Positions 59,633-64,000 of a stretch of DNA of 64,000 nt are shown in pieces. Each line of letters opens with the position of its first letter. Position 1 is the first letter of the stretch. Below the pieces are notes generated by a model. That model was given only the letters and a program-made list of their open reading frames with translations. It searched no databases and was not told the DNA's origin. This DNA comes from Candidatus Poribacteria bacterium (lineage in GTDB: Bacteria > Poribacteria > WGA-4E > GCA-2687025). Where the stretch lies: positions 62,001 to 126,000 of the forward strand of contig JAPPNK010000005.1 in the NCBI GenBank assembly GCA_028818695.1, in the 5' to 3' direction. A program made the position numbers and the translations under genes.

Positions 59633-60994
59633 TTAACGTAAAGTCCGCGCGAGCTGCGCGTTGTTCCGCCGCTCCCTGCGCGCCATGATTCGATTATAAT
59701 TGCGCACATATCTCTTTCGCCGTTCCATTTTAAAATAGGCGAACCGCGTTGTAGTGTCGGGGGTCTCGCCTGGGGCGGATGCAGTCATTCCGACCCGCAC
59801 CGGCTCTGTCATACCCATGACCGTTTCGCCGCACTGCTCCCAGAGCTTTCCGTCAACGCTTGTGAGCGCAGTGATCGCATCGCCTTTGCGCTCCAAGCGC
59901 AGATACGCCTGCTTGGCGTCTCTCATGTCGGCGCGTCCGAGCAGCTGCGCGGACTGCTGCTCATGCCGATGAAACATCGCGCCGCCATGGAACGCATGCG
60001 CCCTGCAGGTTTTCTCAAGCCGAACGCCTTGGTCATCCGATCTGTTGACATACTTGCGGATATACAGCCCGCCATGCTCCATACCGTCTGCAGCGAGCGG
60101 CAGCATCGTCTCGATGGCAAAGTTGCCGTGATGATTTTGATACATGTGCGGGGCAAGACGCTCTTTTCGATACGAGGGGCGCGCATTGGGATCCCCTAGA
60201 AAGATCATATCTTGCCCTTTTTTGGCGTAAAGTGTGAGCAGACCTTGGCGCATGTGGATGTTGTCGCCGCTGTCGTAAACCTTGCGCCAGCCTCGGCCGA
60301 GTCCGTTCTGAAACTCGTCCTTGAGCGTCTCAGCGGTGAACTTGGAGCGGTCCGACCAGCAGGCGATGTCGATGGAGGAGATGTCGTTGCCGATGGAGTG
60401 CGGCAGGTCGTCTAGGTTCGGAAACTCCTTGTAAGGTTCCGTTGAGCGCATTTCGATCGGCATGCGCAGACCTGCGAAGTTCGGTTCTGAATAGAAGGTG
60501 ATGCGACATCCCCTGCGCGGAAAATTGGGACCTTTGTAGATCTTGATGGAGGAGATTGTGTTCTCCTGTCCGATTTCGGTCGTGTCGGGAATGTCGCGCA
60601 CGATCGTTTGACGGCGTCCGCCGAAGTTGGGCCAGTTGAAGGTTTCGATGACAACCGGTATGCCGCCCCATACGGGACCTGTCGTCTCTCTCTTCGACTC
60701 AAAACGTATCGACCTGATATAGCCGAGCCAACCGGTGTAGTTCTGGATGTTCGGATAGAATCCTGGGGCTAACGCGACGCTCCTGCCGCGGTAGTTGTCA
60801 ATATCGTACAGTACCGCTTTTTGATTGGGGGATGTTTCAAACCCCGGACCCTCAAAGATGCGCGCCGAGCAGATGCGCGCTGGAATCCCTATGTCCGCTA
60901 AGCTGGCGACATTTTCGACCACGACCGCCTTGCGTCCGCTGAACTCCTTGCCGTCGTAGAGCTCCACCACCAGCCTCGGTCGGATAATCGGCAT
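59633..60994 (-). CDS. Beta/gamma-crystallin + DUF1349-like protein, copy 2
   Basis: The 453-residue protein starts with MPIIRPRLVVELYDGKEFSG, as copy 1 does. The same four Greek-key motifs follow (VLYDIDNYRGRSVAL, VIETFNWPNFGGRR, ITFYSEPNFAGLRM ... GNDISSIDI), then the DUF1349-like domain (FAIETMLPLAADGMEHGGLYIR) and a basic tail. It is longer than copy 1 by a segment with FLGDPNARPSYRKERLAP near residue 270. Neither copy has a signal peptide, so they act in the cytoplasm or leave by another route. Confidence 0.8.
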   Translation of the reverse strand: MPIIRPRLVVELYDGKEFSGRKAVVVENVASLADIGIPARICSARIFEGPGFETSPNQKAVLYDIDNYRGRSVALAPGFYPNIQNYTGWLGYIRSIRFESKRETTGPVWGGIPVVIETFNWPNFGGRRQTIVRDIPDTTEIGQENTISSIKIYKGPNFPRRGCRITFYSEPNFAGLRMPIEMRSTEPYKEFPNLDDLPHSIGNDISSIDIACWSDRSKFTAETLKDEFQNGLGRGWRKVYDSGDNIHMRQGLLTLYAKKGQDMIFLGDPNARPSYRKERLAPHMYQNHHGNFAIETMLPLAADGMEHGGLYIRKYVNRSDDQGVRLEKTCRAHAFHGGAMFHRHEQQSAQLLGRADMRDAKQAYLRLERKGDAITALTSVDGKLWEQCGETVMGMTEPVRVGMTASAPGETPDTTTRFAYFKMERRKRYVRNYNRIMARRERRNNAQLARTLR

Positions 60995-61020
60995 CTTCCT
61001 TCATCCCGTCCTGGCATGTC

Positions 61021-61812
61021 TTAGTTGAGAGCTGATTTCAGCTCCGCCCAGCGCGCCGCCGCCTTGCCCGCCGCGTCGACGCTCAGACCCTGGGCGTTGA
61101 AGTTTTGCTTCACTTCGTCGTCGGTCAACGCGCGGTTGTAGATCATCACCTCATCGATTTTGCCGACGAAGCCGCCGTCCGCCGCAGCGTTTCCGATCTC
61201 CGTTTCTGGGCTGTTGCTTCCGATTGGCGCGCCGACATTCATCTCTTTCTGAAATTCGCCGTCCAGATACAGCTTCATGACGCCGTCGCCCAGCGTCCCT
61301 GTCAAATGGCGCCAGACTTGCGCCTCAAGTTTTTCGACGCCGAAGCCTCCGTCGCCCTGCCATCCGCCGGCGTTCACGATAAACTCCATCTCTTGTCCTG
61401 CGTTTCTGCCGTCGAAGCGCAAAGCCCAGCCGCCGGCGTCCCGCTGCGCAACGACGGTGCCGCAACAGGACGCCACCACGCCGACTACGCGGTTGTCGCT
61501 TGCGGCGTTCACCCAGGCAGACACGCTGAACGCGTCTTTGCCGGCGAAATTCAGCGCTTCGGTCCCTTCAATTTCGATTGGGCTTTGTCCGTCGAATTCT
61601 CCAGCTCCGCCGACTTTGCCGGCGACCTCTTTTACATTGCCGTTCACGACGCCGTGGTTCTCGCCGATCACATCCCTAGCATCTTTCCCGTCAAAATTTG
61701 CGGGATCAAGGGGCCAGTAGCCGACAAGCCCATCCAGAACCACCTGTCCAGCCGCGTTTGTCGCCGCCGCAAACGCAATCAGCATCGTCCACACCATCAT
61801 TCCGCGCTTCAT
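61021..61812 (-). CDS. Secreted LamG (concanavalin A-like) domain protein
   Basis: The 263-residue protein has a signal peptide (MVWTMLIAFAAATNAAG). A LamG-type lectin-like domain follows (DGLVGYWPLDPANFDG, AGEFDGQSPIEI, FSVSAWVNAASDN, GTLGDGVMKLYLDGEFQ, GKIDEVMIYNRALTDDEV). The C-terminus VDAAGKAAARWAELKSALN shares the tail seen on the three sandwich proteins at 55.2-57.3 kb. It probably binds carbohydrate or another ligand outside the cell. Confidence 0.87.
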   Translation of the reverse strand: MKRGMMVWTMLIAFAAATNAAGQVVLDGLVGYWPLDPANFDGKDARDVIGENHGVVNGNVKEVAGKVGGAGEFDGQSPIEIEGTEALNFAGKDAFSVSAWVNAASDNRVVGVVASCCGTVVAQRDAGGWALRFDGRNAGQEMEFIVNAGGWQGDGGFGVEKLEAQVWRHLTGTLGDGVMKLYLDGEFQKEMNVGAPIGSNSPETEIGNAAADGGFVGKIDEVMIYNRALTDDEVKQNFNAQGLSVDAAGKAAARWAELKSALN

Positions 61813-61921
61813 TGATTGTCTCCAAATAGCGATATTTAATCCGCCCGCGGCGCGCCGCCAGCTTTCTCAATAAACAGGATACGCCGAATGAAGTGAAAAC
61901 GCAACCGCGCGGCTCCAGCGT

Positions 61922-63772
61922 TTACGGCGCGGCGTCGGTCGGCGAATCGCTCGTCTTTCGTTCCTCGCGCTGACGAATGACCGAAAGAAGACGCCGAGAC
62001 GTCTCCGCCTGCGCCCATGCGCCCGTTTTTTTGGATAAGTCCAGCGCGCTGAGGGCGTATGTCTTCGCCTTTTGAAGATCGCCCTTGCCGATGCGCTCCT
62101 GCGCCGCCTGATACAACAAGCTTGCCGCCGCCTGATAACACTCCCGCGCGCGCTCCTCGTTCTCCGCCTGCTCATACGCGCGCGCGGCGTTGCGGTAGAT
62201 CTCCGCTCCGGCGACGCGCTCCCGACGGCTGCCCATCCGCTTCGCATGCTCAATCCAGCAGTCCGCGGCGATGCAAAAATGAAGGGCGCTTTGACGCTTG
62301 TTCTGCGCGCTGCGATAGGAATCGCCCGCCAGCTCATATATTTCAGCCGCATGCCACAGGTCGCCCGCGTTGCGCTTCGACAACCCCTCCTTTGCGTAGA
62401 GCTTCGCGCTTTTTTGGTATGCGCTGCGCGCCTGCCGCCACCTGCGCTGCGATTCCAGCCGCTGCCCCTCCGCTCTCAGCTCCGCAGGATCTGCCCCCGC
62501 ATTGAAGAGCGACTGCAATGGCGATCGGGGCGGCGCCCGAGGCGCGTCAACCGACGACGGAACGCTATACGACGGCCCCTTCAACATGCGCAGCAGTCCG
62601 TCGATGGCGTTCAGCGCCGATCTTGGAACAGCTCCTGTGTCCGCCAACTCCTTCGCTCGATTTTCAGCGTCCCTAAAATCGCCCCGCATGACGCATTCCA
62701 TCAGCTGATCCGAAAGGTCGGACGCCGCCTCTCGAGCGCGCGCCGCGCTCCGATCCTCCGCCATCTGCTGCGCGTCCATCTCCGCCAGCTCCTCAAGCCG
62801 TCGGCCCGCCGGGCAGTCGATGCGAAGCGCGCGCCGCAGCGGATCTAAACGCGCGCGCGCCGCCTGCAGAGGCTCCCTAGACGTATAACATTCCCGCGCC
62901 TCCCGGCGGTAGATCGCCATCAGCTCATCCTCTACCGCTGCGAGCATCTCATCCATCGACCGAAAACGGTCGAACGGATCGGCGCGCAGACTCCCATGAA
63001 GAATCTCCTTCACGGAGCTCGGCAAATCTGCAGGCGGTTCCGGGTCGTTCTCCTTCGCCCGCTGTATCTGGTTGTGCGCGTTGCCCGGATACGGAAACAC
63101 GCCGACCGTCATCTCCCACAGCAGAATGCCGACCGCGAACACATCCACCCGCTCATCGTACATGTCGTTATACTGCTCGGGCGCCATATAGCGGCGCGTG
63201 CCGGCGAGCGTGGACGGAAACGCATGGGGCGATTCGCGCAGCTCGGCGACGCCGAAATCAGACACCTTCGCCTCGCCCTCGGAGGTCAACAGGATATTGC
63301 TCGGCTTGATGTCCCGATGAACAATGTTGCGCCGATGCGCATGCGCCAGCCCGCTGCAGATGTCATGCGCGACCGCCAGCGCTTCTTGGATGGACATCGG
63401 CCCCTTATCGAGACGGCCGTCCAGGCTTCCGCCGTTCACATACTCCATGACGATAAACTCTAGAAATTCTTCGTTGCCGGGTTCAACGGTCAGCGCGGAA
63501 ACGATGTTCTGATGATCCCACAGCTGCCCCATGGCGTTCAGTTCGCTTTCGGCGTATTTGCGGGAGCTGGCAGCGTCGTACACCTCGCGCAGAAGAGCCT
63601 TGACGGCGACCCTGCGGTTGCCGCGTATCTCTGAGGCGCGGTATACGACCGAGAAGGAGCCGCCTCCCACCAGCTCGTTGATTCGATATTTGTCGGCGAT
63701 GCAGCGGAACATGCCGCGTTGCGCCACCTTTTCAACATGGTACTTTTCAAAGCCCCGCGAATCGAACGCCAT
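61922..63772 (-). CDS. Serine/threonine protein kinase with C-terminal helical repeats
   Basis: This Hanks-type kinase has about 616 residues. The Gly-rich loop is ELVGGGSFSVVYRA, the Lys is in VAVKALLREV, catalytic HRDIKPSNILL, DFG in VSDFGVAELRE, APE in RYMAPEQYNDM. The kinase domain covers about residues 25-290. The C-terminal part is alpha-helical with TPR-like repeats (LYAKEGLSKRNAGDLWHAAEIYELAGDSYRSA, AGAEIYRNAARAYEQA). No transmembrane helix is seen, so it is cytoplasmic. ATG 63772 has GGGG about 8 nt upstream; a GTG six codons before is possible. Confidence 0.9.
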   Translation of the reverse strand: MAFDSRGFEKYHVEKVAQRGMFRCIADKYRINELVGGGSFSVVYRASEIRGNRRVAVKALLREVYDAASSRKYAESELNAMGQLWDHQNIVSALTVEPGNEEFLEFIVMEYVNGGSLDGRLDKGPMSIQEALAVAHDICSGLAHAHRRNIVHRDIKPSNILLTSEGEAKVSDFGVAELRESPHAFPSTLAGTRRYMAPEQYNDMYDERVDVFAVGILLWEMTVGVFPYPGNAHNQIQRAKENDPEPPADLPSSVKEILHGSLRADPFDRFRSMDEMLAAVEDELMAIYRREARECYTSREPLQAARARLDPLRRALRIDCPAGRRLEELAEMDAQQMAEDRSAARAREAASDLSDQLMECVMRGDFRDAENRAKELADTGAVPRSALNAIDGLLRMLKGPSYSVPSSVDAPRAPPRSPLQSLFNAGADPAELRAEGQRLESQRRWRQARSAYQKSAKLYAKEGLSKRNAGDLWHAAEIYELAGDSYRSAQNKRQSALHFCIAADCWIEHAKRMGSRRERVAGAEIYRNAARAYEQAENEERARECYQAAASLLYQAAQERIGKGDLQKAKTYALSALDLSKKTGAWAQAETSRRLLSVIRQREERKTSDSPTDAAP

Positions 63773-63877
63773 TCGATCAACCCCACCCACGACACTCGCT
63801 CAGCAGCGGAATGGATTCCTGCTCAACAGCCATGCCCCACCCTAGCATGAAACGTCCATTGATTCAACAGGTTCTTC

Positions 63878-64000
63878 CTGACCTCATGCGTAAAGTTGGG
63901 ACATTTGAACGAATGATCGCTCTATTGATGGAAAAAGGCGCCGCCAACCAGGCCGTCATTCCCGCGCAAGCGGGAATCCAGAGGCGCCGCAAAAACCGTC
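63878..64000. repeat. MITE-like inverted-repeat element, cut by the window end
   Basis: It starts CTGACCTCATG ... AAAGTTGGGACA and includes the ATTCCCGC/GCGGGAAT hairpin. It reads as the reverse complement of the copy at 4800-4967, with high similarity over its whole length. The window ends before the other terminal repeat. It lies upstream of the kinase gene. Confidence 0.8.

Noticed and set aside
1-64000. tRNA, rRNA, CRISPR array, prophage or IS transposase
   Set aside because: Intergenic gaps were read for tRNA- or repeat-array-like structure and none was found; no transposase, integrase or phage structural motif is present in any frame that looks real.

Overview
The window is a dense chromosomal segment from an uncultured Gram-negative-type bacterium. 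Evidence for an outer membrane includes predicted beta-barrel proteins, a SurA-like chaperone, a Wza-like export protein and lipoproteins. The combination of two phytanoyl-CoA dioxygenases, a sulfatase-like hydrolase, LamG and FlgD-Ig secreted proteins, a redoxin/heme/copper-monooxygenase protein and tandem FloA genes resembles Candidatus Poribacteria or related FCB/PVC-type lineages. This placement is inference; there is no rRNA in the window. I saw no tRNA, rRNA, CRISPR array, phage or IS transposase gene.

Layout. 1-1.7 kb (minus): ruvA (cut by the window edge), ruvC and a YebC/TACO1 gene. 1.8-4.8 kb (minus): a membrane protein and a sulfatase-like hydrolase with a Thr nucleophile. 4.9-11.4 kb (minus): an amino-acid/PLP operon hom-thrC-apgM-pdxS-pdxT-lysC behind a good sigma-70-type promoter; the phosphoglycerate-mutase-like gene probably replaces thrB. 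11.5-14.0 kb (minus): a Rieske protein, a small protein, a nicotinamidase-like hydrolase and a polysaccharide export protein. 14.1-19.5 kb (plus): an NtrC-like regulator lacking GAFTGA, a near-perfect sigma-54 promoter, a sigma-70-family factor, pgi and a glycosyltransferase. 19.5-23.6 kb (minus): cysteine desulfurase, PhnP-like MBL hydrolase, M23 peptidase, thiD and thiE, all overlapping by 4 bp. 23.8-32.3 kb: a lipoprotein, a secreted protein of unknown function, the redoxin/heme/monooxygenase protein, pcp, aldose epimerase, PhyH and two envelope proteins, one broken by a frameshift in a 7-base homopolymer.

32.7-45.9 kb (plus) is one tight block of 14 genes: NfeD protease, NfeD-short, two FloA flotillins, a lipoprotein, a VOC protein, a small membrane protein, then secreted and outer-membrane proteins (lamin-tail/FlgD-Ig, two PorV-like barrels, HHH-barrel, SurA-like, FN3/FlgD-Ig) and an oxidoreductase. 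It looks like a membrane-organisation and export module. 46.0-50.1 kb holds four paralogous membrane-anchored proteins of an unrecognised family, three of them behind a duplicated leader. 50.2-55.1 kb (minus): PhyH, GH1 glucosidase, ABC exporter and methyltransferase. 55.2-63.8 kb (minus): three secreted beta-sandwich paralogs, a TolB-like propeller, two beta/gamma-crystallin + DUF1349 proteins, a LamG protein and a Ser/Thr kinase. The three sandwich proteins and the LamG protein share a C-terminal tail (V-x-P/A-x-G-K-x-A-x-x-W-x-x-L/M-K).

A non-coding inverted-repeat element of about 165 bp (MITE-like) with an internal ATTCCCGC/GCGGGAAT hairpin occurs in two complete copies, one copy cut by the window end, one half copy and several relics. 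Genes are often coupled by 4-bp overlaps, both ATGA and, unusually often, TTGA.
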